From: an uncultured Oscillospiraceae bacterium
Lineage (GTDB): Bacteria; Bacillota; Clostridia; Oscillospirales; Acutalibacteraceae
Direction of reading: 5' to 3'
Assembly: GCA_900539845.1 (NCBI GenBank)
Contig: UQDP01000002.1
Span: forward strand, 175,348-239,347
DNA length: 64,000 nt
Below, one piece after another: positions 35,538-44,387 of this stretch. A program made the translations under genes and the position numbers. The notes under the pieces were generated by a model, which worked only from the letters and a program-made list of their open reading frames with translations, ran no database searches and had not been told where the DNA came from. Each line of letters opens with the position of its first letter. Position 1 is the first letter of the stretch.

Positions 35538-36983
35538 TTATTTTTCCCGATTATCCGCCAATTCACCTTTCAGCACATAAGTGAGAGGCTCAGTCACGGT
35601 TATATCGCGGAACGTACCCACAAGGCTTTCATCGCCCTCAAACTCCACGATGAGATTGCCGTCCGTTCTCGCGGAAAGATAGCCATCGCCGAGCTTGCCC
35701 TTGCCGTAAACAAAGCACTTAAAGGTCTTTCCGGCGTATTTTTTCATGTTTTCCGCGGAGATCTTTTCCTGCACGGCAAGCAGCTCGCGCAGCCACCTGC
35801 CCTTTTCCTTTTCATCAACGGGATCCTCCATTTCTGCGGCAGGCGTTCCTTTGCGCGGTGAATAGATAAAGGTGAACAGAGAAGTAAATTTGACTTCTTC
35901 AACCAAAGAGAGCGTGTCTTGAAACTCCGCATATGTTTCGCCCGGAAAACCAACGATAATATCCGAGGTAATGGAAAGCGAATCACCCATGAGCTCTTTT
36001 GCATAGTTTATAAGCGAAAGATATTTTTCTCTGGTGTAGTGCCTGTTCATGGCTTTGAGCACCCGGTCGTTTCCGCTCTGGAACGGAAGATGAAGATGCT
36101 TTGCCACTTTTTCGCAGGACGCCATGGTTTCAATAAGTTCCCTTGTGCAGTCTCTCGGATGACTGGTCATGAAACGAATTCTGAAATCACCGTCCAGATC
36201 ATTGATTCTTCTGAGCAGTTCGGCAAACGAAACACATGGGATCAGATCCTTGCCGTATGAGTTCACGTTCTGCCCAAGCAGTGTTATTTCGCGGCAGCCG
36301 CTTTTGATCAGCTCTTTCGCTTCTTCAATGACCGCTTCGGGCTCTCTGCTGCGCTCCCGTCCGCGCACATAGGGTACGATGCAGTAGGTGCAGAAATTGT
36401 TGCAGCCGTACATTATGGGCAGCCAGGCGCGCCTGTCTTCATCTCTGAGGACGGGAACACCCTCTGCAATAGCGCCGTCAAAATCAGGGATCTCAAAAAC
36501 ACGCTTTTTTCTTGTGAGAGCCTCATAAAGAAGCTGCGGCAATTTGTATACCACATGCGTGCCGAACACAAGGTCCACAAAAGGAAAGCTTTTTTTAATT
36601 TTATCCGCGATATGCTTTTGCTGCATCATACAGCCGCAGCAGGCGATGATCACTTCAGGATTTTCAAGCTTGTATTTTTTGAGCATACCGACATTTCCGA
36701 AAACCCTGTCCTCAGCATGTTCTCTTACTGCGCAGGTATTGAAAAGAACGAGCTGCGCTTTGGTGCGCTCTTCGGTAAACGAATAACCCATCAGGGCAAG
36801 CATACCCTTTATTTTTTCACTGTCCGCCACATTCTGCTGGCAGCCGTACGTAACGACGCATGCAAGCGGCGGCTGAACGGAATATCTTTTTGAGATAACG
36901 GAGCTGACTTTATCGCAGTAATTCTTTTGAATATCCAATTCGATCTGCGGCACGACCGCGGTTTTTCTGCCCGAATGCTCCAT
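35538..36983 (-). CDS. miaB: tRNA-2-methylthio-N6-dimethylallyladenosine synthase
   Basis: Radical-SAM methylthiotransferase acting on the i6A37 base made by MiaA. The 481-residue protein has the N-terminal cluster cysteines in VVTYGCQQNVADSEK, NTCAVREHAEDRV and CCGCMMQQ, the radical-SAM triad CNNFCTYC, and a C-terminal TRAM domain (GKTFKCFVYGKGKLGDGYLSA, in part: GYLSARTDGNLIVEF). It is the first gene of the long minus-strand operon and has a strong promoter upstream. Confidence 0.97.
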   Translation of the reverse strand: MEHSGRKTAVVPQIELDIQKNYCDKVSSVISKRYSVQPPLACVVTYGCQQNVADSEKIKGMLALMGYSFTEERTKAQLVLFNTCAVREHAEDRVFGNVGMLKKYKLENPEVIIACCGCMMQQKHIADKIKKSFPFVDLVFGTHVVYKLPQLLYEALTRKKRVFEIPDFDGAIAEGVPVLRDEDRRAWLPIMYGCNNFCTYCIVPYVRGRERSREPEAVIEEAKELIKSGCREITLLGQNVNSYGKDLIPCVSFAELLRRINDLDGDFRIRFMTSHPRDCTRELIETMASCEKVAKHLHLPFQSGNDRVLKAMNRHYTREKYLSLINYAKELMGDSLSITSDIIVGFPGETYAEFQDTLSLVEEVKFTSLFTFIYSPRKGTPAAEMEDPVDEKEKGRWLRELLAVQEKISAENMKKYAGKTFKCFVYGKGKLGDGYLSARTDGNLIVEFEGDESLVGTFRDITVTEPLTYVLKGELADNREK

Positions 36984-37045
36984 GATCTCACTTCCTTTTT
37001 ACACGCAAAAATTACAGATATTTATACTTTCCCAGAATATTTTTA

Positions 37046-37074
37046 ATTATAGCAAACGAAAGGCATATATTCAA
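37046..37074 (-). promoter_or_regulatory. Strong promoter of the miaB-mutSL-division-ileS operon
   Basis: Minus strand TTGAAT (37069-37074), 17-base spacer, perfect TATAAT (37046-37051). No other convincing promoter or terminator was found until the hairpin after ileS at 22.9 kb, suggesting a transcript of about 14 kb. Confidence 0.75.
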
Positions 37075-37134
37075 TAATAAATTATTAATTTATTTAAAAT
37101 AATATATAGGGAAAAAGGATCTGTTTTATCACTG

Positions 37135-37163
37135 TTGCATAAAAGCCTATTTTTTGTTAAAAT
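37135..37163 (+). promoter_or_regulatory. Promoter of malQ
   Basis: TTGCAT (37135-37140), 17-base spacer, TAAAAT (37158-37163). A perfect TATAAT also occurs at 37167-37172 but without a -35 at proper spacing. AGAGGAAAGGA precedes the malQ ATG. Confidence 0.6.
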
Positions 37164-37214
37164 CTCTATAATAATGACCGAAATCAAATCTGTTAAGAGG
37201 AAAGGATATACAAA

Positions 37215-38735
37215 ATGCTGAAAAAGAGAGGCGCCGGCGTGCTTATGCATATCAGTACGCTCCCCGGCGATTACGGTATAGGCGTTTTTGACAAAAACGC
37301 AAAGGATTTTATAGACAAAATACACAATATGGGATTCACCTATTGGCAGGTTCTGCCGTTCAACCCCACCGACGAATCAAACAGCCCGTACTGTTCTCCG
37401 AGCGCATTTGCCGGCAACTTCCTTTTCATAGACCCGAACGGTCTTTATGAAATGGGACTGGTTGACAAAACCGACGTTGAAAGCAACAGATATACCGGCA
37501 GTCCGTATACTGCGGATTATGAATTTGCCGCTGAAAAACGATATGCGTTACTAAGAAAAGCTTTTTTGAATACAGACAGCAAAATCGCGGCTGAGATAAA
37601 GGAATTCGAGCTGCAAAACCCATGGCTGACAGATTATGCCGTCTATATGGCGGTAAAGGAAGCAAACGGCGGAAAACCTTGGTGGGAGTGGGATAAAAAG
37701 CAGGCTGTTTATGCAGAATGCATCAAAAATATTTACTCTTTTGAGAAAGACGCCGCTTTCTGGAAATTCGTGCAGTATATTTTCTATAAGCAGTGGTTTG
37801 AGATCAAGAAATACGCCAATGAAAAAGGGATCGCCGTTATAGGGGACATGCCGATCTATGTTGCGATGGACAGCGTTGATGTTTGGGCTGACCTGCCGCT
37901 TTTTGAGATAGATAAAAAAACGCTGAAGCCTAAAAAAGTTGCCGGTGTTCCGCCGGATTATTTCAGTGAAAACGGACAGCTGTGGGGAAACCCGATATAT
38001 AACTGGAGTGCGATGAAAAAAGACGGGTATTCATGGTGGATATCACGAATAGGTGCTGCGCTCAAGACGTATGACGTTGTGCGCATAGACCATTTTCGTG
38101 CTTTTGCAAGCTACTACGAGGTTGACGCGGATGCCGAAAACGCAAAAAAAGGCAAATGGAAAAAGGGACCGGGAATGGAGCTTTTTAACAGAGTATTTGA
38201 AACATACCCGAATGCCCCCATTATCGCCGAGGATCTCGGGACTTTCGGCGAGGATGTTGTGCAGCTTCTGAAAGATACCGGTTTTCCGGGAATGAAAGTG
38301 GTGCAGTTTGGATTTGACCCGAACGGTGATTCCTCACACCTGCCGCATAACGCGGTTCAGAACAGCGTGAATTACGTGGGAACGCACGACAATAACACTT
38401 TGCTCGGCTGGCTTTGGGAAGCAGATGAGGCACAGCGCCGCTTTGCTTTGGAATACTGCGGTTTTAAAGGAGATAACTGGGGTGAGGGCGGCTACAAGAG
38501 CCCCTCCTGCCGCAGCATAATAGAGACCGTGTGGAAAAGCAGCTCAAACGTTGCGATCATCGCGTTTCAGGATATGTGCGGTTTCGGCAGCGACGCCAGA
38601 ATGAATATTCCCGGCGTTGCGGATAAAAACTGGCGTTTCCGCACCACTGCGGACACGGTAAACGCCGTTGACTCTGAATATTTTCACCATATAAATGCAC
38701 TTTACAGAAGGATGTATCCCGTGTTTGACAAATAG
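37215..38735 (+). CDS. malQ: 4-alpha-glucanotransferase (amylomaltase, GH77)
   Basis: Transfers alpha-1,4-glucan segments in maltodextrin or glycogen metabolism; cytoplasmic. The 506-residue protein is typical. Motifs: RGAGVLMHISTLPGDYGIG at the start, VRIDHFRAFASYY (nucleophile aspartate), IAEDLGTFGEDVVQLL (acid/base glutamate), MKVVQFGFDP and YVGTHDNNTLLGW. It stands alone on the plus strand between divergent miaB and the next, independent gene. No strong terminator follows it. Confidence 0.97.
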   Translation: MLKKRGAGVLMHISTLPGDYGIGVFDKNAKDFIDKIHNMGFTYWQVLPFNPTDESNSPYCSPSAFAGNFLFIDPNGLYEMGLVDKTDVESNRYTGSPYTADYEFAAEKRYALLRKAFLNTDSKIAAEIKEFELQNPWLTDYAVYMAVKEANGGKPWWEWDKKQAVYAECIKNIYSFEKDAAFWKFVQYIFYKQWFEIKKYANEKGIAVIGDMPIYVAMDSVDVWADLPLFEIDKKTLKPKKVAGVPPDYFSENGQLWGNPIYNWSAMKKDGYSWWISRIGAALKTYDVVRIDHFRAFASYYEVDADAENAKKGKWKKGPGMELFNRVFETYPNAPIIAEDLGTFGEDVVQLLKDTGFPGMKVVQFGFDPNGDSSHLPHNAVQNSVNYVGTHDNNTLLGWLWEADEAQRRFALEYCGFKGDNWGEGGYKSPSCRSIIETVWKSSSNVAIIAFQDMCGFGSDARMNIPGVADKNWRFRTTADTVNAVDSEYFHHINALYRRMYPVFDK

Positions 38736-38806
38736 TATTTTCATCGCGGCAAACACCGAATCCGCGTGGCTGAATCGTATTTAATCAGAATAACAAACAA
38801 ATAATA

Positions 38807-38835
38807 TTGTCAACAAAAAAACTCCTGCATAGAAT
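38807..38835 (+). promoter_or_regulatory. Promoter of the cysteine-rich clostridial protein
   Basis: TTGTCA (38807-38812), 17-base spacer, TAGAAT (38830-38835). Start near 38843, 35 bases before the ATG at 38878. It looks like a housekeeping promoter, not a sporulation one. Confidence 0.65.
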
Positions 38836-38877
38836 GATATGAAGTTAGCTTCAAATATTCTGCAAAGGAGTTTTTTT

Positions 38878-39705
38878 ATGGCAAACACCATTATTGACGC
38901 CGGTGAAAACCGCATAAATGAAGCTGTGTGCATAGACACAAAGCGCATTTATGACAGCTGCGTCTCAAAAGATTGCCTCGAGGACCTCAGAGTTACATTT
39001 TTTTCAAGAAGCCAAAGGCTTATTGACGAGGCGGTAAGCGTAAAATGCCGTGAGTGCAAGGTTGCATCCGTTTCGATCGACGTTGACGAGGTGCCTTTTA
39101 ACAGGGGCTATTACAGCGTTGATATCACATTTTATTTCCGCCTTGAATTTGATACTTATTCGGCTCCGTGCACAACGCCGGAGGTTGCCGTCGGCTACGC
39201 TCAGTTTACTAAAAAATGTATACTTTTCGGCTCTGAAGGCAACGTAAAGGTATTCACCTCCAATCCGGCATCAGAGGCGACCGACTGCCCCGAAGCGCCG
39301 CAATATACCAATCCCACGGCAAAGGTTCAGGCGGTTGACCCGGTTATCCTTGCCTGTGATGTGATCGACCTGTGCGACTGCTGCATTCCTCTTTGCACCT
39401 CTTTCCCGCAGTCTATCCTTAAGAACACGCAGGATACCGTTCCCAGCGCCGGCGCGGCAAAAGCTGTGCTTGTTACGCTCGGTCTGTTCAGCATAGTGCA
39501 AATGGAAAGAGACGTACAGATCCTCATTCCGGCATATGACTACTGCATACCACAGAGAGAATGCGAATGCAACACTCAGAACCCGTGCGACACATTCCAG
39601 GGCATCGATTTCCCTGTTGACGAATTTTTCCCGCCGGAAAGATCCGGCTCTAATTCCTGCGCCTGCAGCACGGACGACAACGCAGACGACTCAAACAACA
39701 GCTGA
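38878..39705 (+). CDS. Conserved clostridial cysteine-rich protein, unknown function
   Basis: A 275-residue soluble protein with no signal peptide or membrane helix. It begins MANTIIDAGENRINEAVCID and has recurrent conserved-looking blocks: DSCVSKDCLEDLRV, PFNRGYYSVDITFYFRLEF, KKCILFGSEGNVKVF, QILIPAYDYCIPQRECEC and FPVDEFFPPE. About 19 cysteines occur, including CDVIDLCDCCIPLC in the middle. I recognise it as a family widespread in Clostridia but know of no function. The start at 38878 follows AAAGGAG; a longer reading to 38839 lies in the leader. It is monocistronic, with its own promoter and a strong terminator, hinting at high expression. Confidence 0.8.
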   Translation: MANTIIDAGENRINEAVCIDTKRIYDSCVSKDCLEDLRVTFFSRSQRLIDEAVSVKCRECKVASVSIDVDEVPFNRGYYSVDITFYFRLEFDTYSAPCTTPEVAVGYAQFTKKCILFGSEGNVKVFTSNPASEATDCPEAPQYTNPTAKVQAVDPVILACDVIDLCDCCIPLCTSFPQSILKNTQDTVPSAGAAKAVLVTLGLFSIVQMERDVQILIPAYDYCIPQRECECNTQNPCDTFQGIDFPVDEFFPPERSGSNSCACSTDDNADDSNNS

Positions 39706-39776
39706 TCTGATTGACAGCCTGTTCAGCGTGTAGGGACGCATGCTTTTCTGAATTTATAACTTTTTCTATACGCTGA

Positions 39777-39809
39777 GAAGACCTGCCGCAAGGCAGGTCT
39801 TCATTTTTT
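39777..39809 (+). terminator. Terminator after the cysteine-rich protein gene
   Basis: GAAGACCTGCC pairs with GGCAGGTCTTC around GCAA, followed by ATTTTTTG. Strong and plus-oriented; the minus side lacks a T run, so pcrA may not use it. Confidence 0.85.
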
Positions 39810-39840
39810 GTCTTAATAAAAGTTTAAAGATATAAAAACA

Positions 39841-42033
39841 TTAAAGCTTTTCTAGCTTCGCAAAATTTGACATGAGTTTTTTGGTTCCCGCTCTGTCAAA
39901 AGCGATCTCCAGCAGCACATCATTGCCCATAGGATTCGCGGAAAGTACAACGCCCGTGCCGAATGCCTTATGACGGACTGTGTCTCCCACTTCAAAGCGA
40001 GCCGAGCTGTCTGAGCGCTCAAAATCCACCTGACCGAATTTATGAGCGGAAGAGGAATTCTGCACATGCGTATTTTCGGCAAACGCGCTTCTGGTGAATG
40101 CTCCGCGCGGCGTAAACGCCTTTACCGTTATATCTTTCGTAACGCCGAACGGGATCTCGCGCAGAAATCTTGACGCCATATTTCTGTTCGTTGTGCCGTA
40201 AAGCATACGGCGGCGGGAATTGAGAAGATAAAGCTTTTCTTTCGCACGCGTAATACCGACATAAGCGAGCCTGCGCTCTTCCTCAAGGTCCTCATCGCTG
40301 TAAACGGACTGGTTTCCGGGAAAGATTCCCTCCTCCATTCCGGGGATGAAAACGATAGGAAATTCAAGCCCTTTGGCGGAATGAAGCGTCATAAGCACAA
40401 CCGCATCCTCATCCCTGTTATAAGAATCTATATCCGAAACGAGAGCAACATCCTCCAGAAAATCAGCAAGATCAAAATTTTCATCCTCCTGCTGATATCT
40501 TATAAACATTGTTGAAAGTTCGCTTATATTATCTTTCCTGTCCTGAGCGGATTCGGGATCTTCATCGAGGTAATCAAAATACTTCGTTTTTTCAAGGATT
40601 TCCTGAAGCAGGTCTGAAAGCGCCATACCGTCATCAAGGCAGTGCTGAAAATGCCTTATCATTGCCGTGAAATCCTGAAGCTTACGAGCACTGCGCAGTG
40701 TTTTCTGAAATTCATCAGCCCTTTCGCACACCTCAAACGCAGATATACCGAGCCCTGTTGCGATCTCCAGAATATTCGCAAACATAGTGTCGCCTATGCC
40801 CCTTTTAGGCACATTGATAATACGCTGCAAACGCACATTATCCGCAGGGTTGCTGATAACGGCAAAGTATGAAATAATATCTTTTATTTCCTTACGGTCA
40901 AAGAATCGGTTGCCGCCGATTACCTTATGCGGAATTCCGCTTTTGGCAAGCGTTATTTCTATGTTCCTGGACTGCGCGTTCATTCTGTAAAGAATGGCAT
41001 GATCGCTCATTTTTCTGCCGTTTCTTACATTTCTGAGAATCTCATCGGCAATAAAATCGGCTTCCTCTGCCTCATCCTCCAGTGTGTTGAAGATGATTTT
41101 TTCACCGGCTCCGGCATCGGTCCACAAATTCTTGCCCTTGCGGTTCTTATTATTTGCTATAACGGCGTTTGCCGCGTCAAGAATATTCTGCGTTGAGCGG
41201 TAATTCTGCTCCAGACGTATCACTTTTGCGTTTTTAAACTGATGCTCAAACGAAAGGATATTTTCTATGGTAGCGCCCCTGAAGCGATAGATGCTCTGGT
41301 CATCATCGCCCACAACGCATATGTTGTTATACCCGCCTGCCAGCATGGAGACAAGCACATACTGCGCATGCGAAGTATCCTGATATTCATCCACCATTAT
41401 GTATTTGAACTGCTGCTGATAAAGCTCCAAAACATCCTTGTTTTCACGAAGAAGCTTTACTGTGTTGAATATCATATCATCGAAATCCATCGCGTCCGAT
41501 CTCAGCAGTTCTTTCTGATACAGCTCATAGCATTCCGCTATTCTGGCTTTTCTGAAATCGTTCTGAGCAAATTTTTTGTATTCCTCACAATCGATAAGGC
41601 TGTCCTTCGCCGTGCTCATTTCCGCAAGGATGGATTTGTGGTGAAGGATTTTATCCGTTATGCCCAGCGACTTCTGGCAGTGCTTCATGACCCTTTTCTG
41701 ATCATCCGTATCATAAATCGTGAAATGGCTGCTGTAACCCAGTCTGTCTGCAAATCTTCTTAAAATTCTTGCGCAGCAGGAATGGAAGGTATATGCCCAT
41801 ATGTCGTTTGCCTCGGGACCTATCGTATGGATAAGCCTTTCCCGGATCTCGCCTGCCGCCTTGTTTGTGAACGTGATGGCAAGCACCTGCCAAGGGCGGG
41901 CAAGACCGCTGTCTATAATATGCTGAACCCTGTTAACAAGAACCGTTGTTTTACCCGATCCGGCTCCCGCAAGTATCAGAAGCGGCCCGTCCGTATACGC
42001 TACAGCCTGCCGCTGCATTTCATTTAAAGCCAT
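39841..42033 (-). CDS. pcrA: UvrD/PcrA-type ATP-dependent DNA helicase
   Basis: A 730-residue SF1A 3'-5' helicase acting in repair and in clearing replication obstacles. Motifs: LLILAGAGSGKTTVLVNRV, VDEYQDTSHAQYVL, VGDDDQSIYRFRGA, LEQNYRSTQNIL, LMTLHSAKGLEFPIVF and YVGITRAKEKLYLL. The C-terminus has the PcrA RNA-polymerase-binding tudor-like end (FEVGDTVRHKAFGTGVVLS). The start is put at 42033, MALNEMQRQAV, with GAGGTG before it; the longer opening adds an unlikely N-terminus. No operon partner. Confidence 0.96.
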   Translation of the reverse strand: MALNEMQRQAVAYTDGPLLILAGAGSGKTTVLVNRVQHIIDSGLARPWQVLAITFTNKAAGEIRERLIHTIGPEANDIWAYTFHSCCARILRRFADRLGYSSHFTIYDTDDQKRVMKHCQKSLGITDKILHHKSILAEMSTAKDSLIDCEEYKKFAQNDFRKARIAECYELYQKELLRSDAMDFDDMIFNTVKLLRENKDVLELYQQQFKYIMVDEYQDTSHAQYVLVSMLAGGYNNICVVGDDDQSIYRFRGATIENILSFEHQFKNAKVIRLEQNYRSTQNILDAANAVIANNKNRKGKNLWTDAGAGEKIIFNTLEDEAEEADFIADEILRNVRNGRKMSDHAILYRMNAQSRNIEITLAKSGIPHKVIGGNRFFDRKEIKDIISYFAVISNPADNVRLQRIINVPKRGIGDTMFANILEIATGLGISAFEVCERADEFQKTLRSARKLQDFTAMIRHFQHCLDDGMALSDLLQEILEKTKYFDYLDEDPESAQDRKDNISELSTMFIRYQQEDENFDLADFLEDVALVSDIDSYNRDEDAVVLMTLHSAKGLEFPIVFIPGMEEGIFPGNQSVYSDEDLEEERRLAYVGITRAKEKLYLLNSRRRMLYGTTNRNMASRFLREIPFGVTKDITVKAFTPRGAFTRSAFAENTHVQNSSSAHKFGQVDFERSDSSARFEVGDTVRHKAFGTGVVLSANPMGNDVLLEIAFDRAGTKKLMSNFAKLEKL

Positions 42034-42134
42034 AATACACCTCAAAAACCAGTTTCGTTTAAATATATGGATTCGTAAAAGAAGAACCTGACCTGCAATC
42101 TGCAAGCCAGAACCTTTTTATATATTTACAATAA

Positions 42135-42157
42135 AACCGCCGCCGGAAACGGCGGTT
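42135..42157 (-). terminator. Terminator after oadB
   Basis: AACCGCCG pairs with CGGCGG(TT) around a TTTC loop on the minus strand, followed by TTTTATTG. It lies about 58 bases after the oadB stop, between oadB and pcrA. Confidence 0.7.
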
Positions 42158-42214
42158 GAAAAAAGGGTGCCGTTCTGACACCCTCTTATTCTTTTTATCT
42201 TAACTCCCGCTTGC

Positions 42215-43435
42215 TTATCCGAGCAGGGTGAGCAAAACGCCTGCCGCAACAGCAGAACCGATAACGCCGGATACATTCGGCCCCATAGCATGCATAAGAA
42301 GGAAGTTTGAGGGATTTTCTTTCTGACCCTCTTTCTGGCTTACGCGCGCCGCCATAGGAACAGCCGAAACGCCGGCAGAACCGATAAGCGGATTTACCTT
42401 GCCCTTAGTGATAACATACATCAGCTTTCCGAACAGCACACCGCCGGCGGTGCCGACTGAAAACGCAACCAAGCCGAGCACGATGATTCCAAGCGATTTC
42501 GCTGTGAGGAAGCTCTGCGCGCTTGTAGTTGCGCCGACGGAAAGACCGAGCATAATGGTTATAATGTTCATAAGCTCATTCTGAGCGGCTTTCGCGATTC
42601 TTTCCGTTCTGCCGCTTTCCTTGAGCAGGTTGCCGAACATCAGCATGCCCACCAATGCGGCGGCATCCGGCAGCAAAAGTGAAACGATAACCGTTACCAT
42701 GATCGGAAAAAGGATTTTTTCAAGTTTTGAAACCGGACGCAGTGTATCCATAACGACACTGCGTTCCTTTTTTGTTGTAAGCGCACGCATGATGGGCGGC
42801 TGGATTACAGGCACCAGCGCCATATAGGAATATGCGGCCACCGCGATGGTGCCGAGCATTTCCGGCGCAAGCTGTGAAGTTACAAAGATGGCCGTAGGTC
42901 CGTCCGCTCCGCCGATTATAGCGATGGAACCGGCTTCCTGCGGCGTAAATTTAAGCAGAACCGCTCCCACATAGGTAAAGAAGATACCGAGCTGAGCCGC
43001 AGCGCCCAGAATAAAGCTTGACGGATTCGCGATAAGCGGAGAAAAGTCCGTCATAGCGCCTATGCCGAGGAAAATGAGCGGCGGATAAATTCCGGCTTTT
43101 ACACCGAAATAAAGAAAATCCAGCAGACCCGGCGTACAGACCTGCCCCGCCTCATTTACCATTCTGCCTGCAAGCAGATCTATAAAGCCCTGCAAATCGT
43201 TATACTGCACGGCAAGATTTGCCCCCGGAATATTCGCAAGAAGCATTCCGAAAGCAATCGGTATCATTAGCAAAGGTTCAAATCCCTTTTTGATTCCCAG
43301 CCACAGAAAGAAAAAGGAAACGCATATCATAATGAGATTGAGGTAGCCGCCGTCCGTAAAGAAATAAGCATAACCGCTGTTCCTTACGATATCAACAATC
43401 GCACCCCAAACGCCCTGTAAAATATCCAAAATCAA
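42215..43435 (-). CDS. oadB: Sodium-translocating decarboxylase beta subunit
   Basis: A 406-residue polytopic membrane subunit that decarboxylates the biotin-bound carboxyl group and exports Na+. Family hallmarks: [56 protein letters not shown] with the key aspartate region, and [20 protein letters not shown]. Homologues serve oxaloacetate, methylmalonyl-CoA or glutaconyl-CoA decarboxylases; which one cannot be read from beta alone. oadG lies upstream, but alpha and biotin-carrier genes are absent here. Confidence 0.94.
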   Translation of the reverse strand: MILDILQGVWGAIVDIVRNSGYAYFFTDGGYLNLIMICVSFFFLWLGIKKGFEPLLMIPIAFGMLLANIPGANLAVQYNDLQGFIDLLAGRMVNEAGQVCTPGLLDFLYFGVKAGIYPPLIFLGIGAMTDFSPLIANPSSFILGAAAQLGIFFTYVGAVLLKFTPQEAGSIAIIGGADGPTAIFVTSQLAPEMLGTIAVAAYSYMALVPVIQPPIMRALTTKKERSVVMDTLRPVSKLEKILFPIMVTVIVSLLLPDAAALVGMLMFGNLLKESGRTERIAKAAQNELMNIITIMLGLSVGATTSAQSFLTAKSLGIIVLGLVAFSVGTAGGVLFGKLMYVITKGKVNPLIGSAGVSAVPMAARVSQKEGQKENPSNFLLMHAMGPNVSGVIGSAVAAGVLLTLLG

Positions 43436-43497
43436 CGTCCTCCATACTATTCAGCAAAAATCAATATATAAACTGCCGCAAAGATTTCCGCAAACAA

Positions 43498-43932
43498 CTA
43501 AAACGGTTTTGTATTATCCGCAATTGCGGCAGCAGCCCATGGATTTCTGCCGGAAACGTTTTTCACCCTGATTGAGCGGATAACGACCTGCTTTCCGCCC
43601 TCAGCTGCATAAACCGCCGCAGCGATTGCCGCAACGATCTCGCCGCTGATACCGTTCTGAACAGACGGTGCAGGTGCAGGCGCAGCCTGAACAGCCTGAG
43701 AGACCGAAGCAGGAGCCTGCGGCGCATCGTTTTCGCCGGATTTATTTCCTCTTGAAACCGCTTTTCCGAAACCCTTGAAAATAAGAATAAGCAGGATCAG
43801 AACCAGCATCACTATAACGATACCGGCAATAACAACTTCTGAAGTAAGCATCCAATCAACACCTCCGAGATATTCTTTGTACGTTTGAGCCGCAATGGGA
43901 AACGCATGTATAAAAGAAATTATGCTCTGCAA
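43498..43932 (-). CDS. OadG-family decarboxylase gamma/accessory subunit
   Basis: A 144-residue protein with one membrane helix (VVIAGIVIVMLVLILLILIF), a Pro/Ala/Gln linker, and a C-terminal block EIVAAIAAAVYAAEGGKQVV then GRNPWAAAAIADNTKPF, a signature of clostridial OadG. It stabilises the decarboxylase complex. I choose TTG at 43932 because GGGGGA is spaced seven bases from it; the ATG at 43953 has no ribosome site. It is the first gene of the oadG-oadB pair, with a perfect promoter. Confidence 0.87.
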   Translation of the reverse strand: MQSIISFIHAFPIAAQTYKEYLGGVDWMLTSEVVIAGIVIVMLVLILLILIFKGFGKAVSRGNKSGENDAPQAPASVSQAVQAAPAPAPSVQNGISGEIVAAIAAAVYAAEGGKQVVIRSIRVKNVSGRNPWAAAAIADNTKPF

Positions 43933-43967
43933 TTTACATTCCCCCGAAATCATCCAAATTAAGTAGT

Positions 43968-43996
43968 ATTATAAAACAGATGGCTCGGATTTTCAA
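43968..43996 (-). promoter_or_regulatory. Promoter of oadG-oadB
   Basis: Minus strand TTGAAA (43991-43996), 17-base spacer, perfect TATAAT (43968-43973). Start near 43961, about 29 bases before the TTG. Confidence 0.8.
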
Positions 43997-44063
43997 CCAT
44001 AATTTCTCATTTTCATTAATATTGACAATATATTATCACACAAATTAAGTTTTTATATTACTA

Positions 44064-44091
44064 TTGATTTATTTTTAAAAAAGTTTATAAT
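44064..44091 (+). promoter_or_regulatory. Candidate promoter for the 44-residue membrane peptide
   Basis: TTGATT (44064-44069), 16-base spacer, perfect TATAAT (44086-44091), in an AT-rich stretch. It supports real expression of the small gene at 44145. Confidence 0.55.
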
Positions 44092-44144
44092 ATTATTAGC
44101 GTTTAAAAGCAAATTACACATTTTTTGAAACGGAGGCGGGCGCA

Positions 44145-44279
44145 GTGAAAAAAGAGACCCTGATCATAGCTATTTTAGTGGCGCTTATCATTTTGTGGAT
44201 AACGGAAACCATCGGAATGAAAAAGACCTCCCGCCTTTTGAGCGGAGCGATCGACATCGGATTTTCACTCTTAAGATAG
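44145..44279 (+). CDS. Small single-span membrane protein (44 residues)
   Basis: A short gene starting GTG, 44 residues: MKKETLIIAILVALIILWI is one membrane helix, followed by TETIGMKKTSRLLSGAID and GFSLLR, a basic amphipathic tail. ACGGAGGCGGG precedes the start, a promoter lies upstream and a 17-bp terminator downstream, so it has a complete transcription unit. Function unknown; similar-sized single-helix peptides act as toxins, subunits or regulators of membrane proteins. It is divergent from oadG. Confidence 0.65.
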   Translation: MKKETLIIAILVALIILWITETIGMKKTSRLLSGAIDIGFSLLR

Positions 44280-44343
44280 GTGCCGCATACTTGCTTTTGG
44301 GGAATCAAGCGTACTTGAAAGCATGATGATTTCACAGCATGCC

Positions 44344-44383
44344 AAAGGGGGCTGTTTCAACAAGATTTGAAACAGCCCCCTTT
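44344..44383. terminator. Terminator, 17-bp perfect stem
   Basis: AAAGGGGGCTGTTTCAA and TTGAAACAGCCCCCTTT pair fully around CAAGAT. On the plus strand TTTATATTT follows. It also lies right after the ABC permease stop at 44388, so it may serve both. Confidence 0.85.
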
Positions 44384-44387
44384 ATAT

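Noticed and set aside
38745..38775. Hairpin after malQ as a terminator
   Set aside because: CGCGG/CCGCG stem has only 5 bp and no T-run.
38800..38840. Sporulation-type (sigma-E or sigma-K) promoter before the cysteine-rich gene
   Set aside because: CATAGAAT resembles a sigma-E -10 but the spacing to AATATT is 19 bases, too long; a sigma-A match with 17-base spacing is better.
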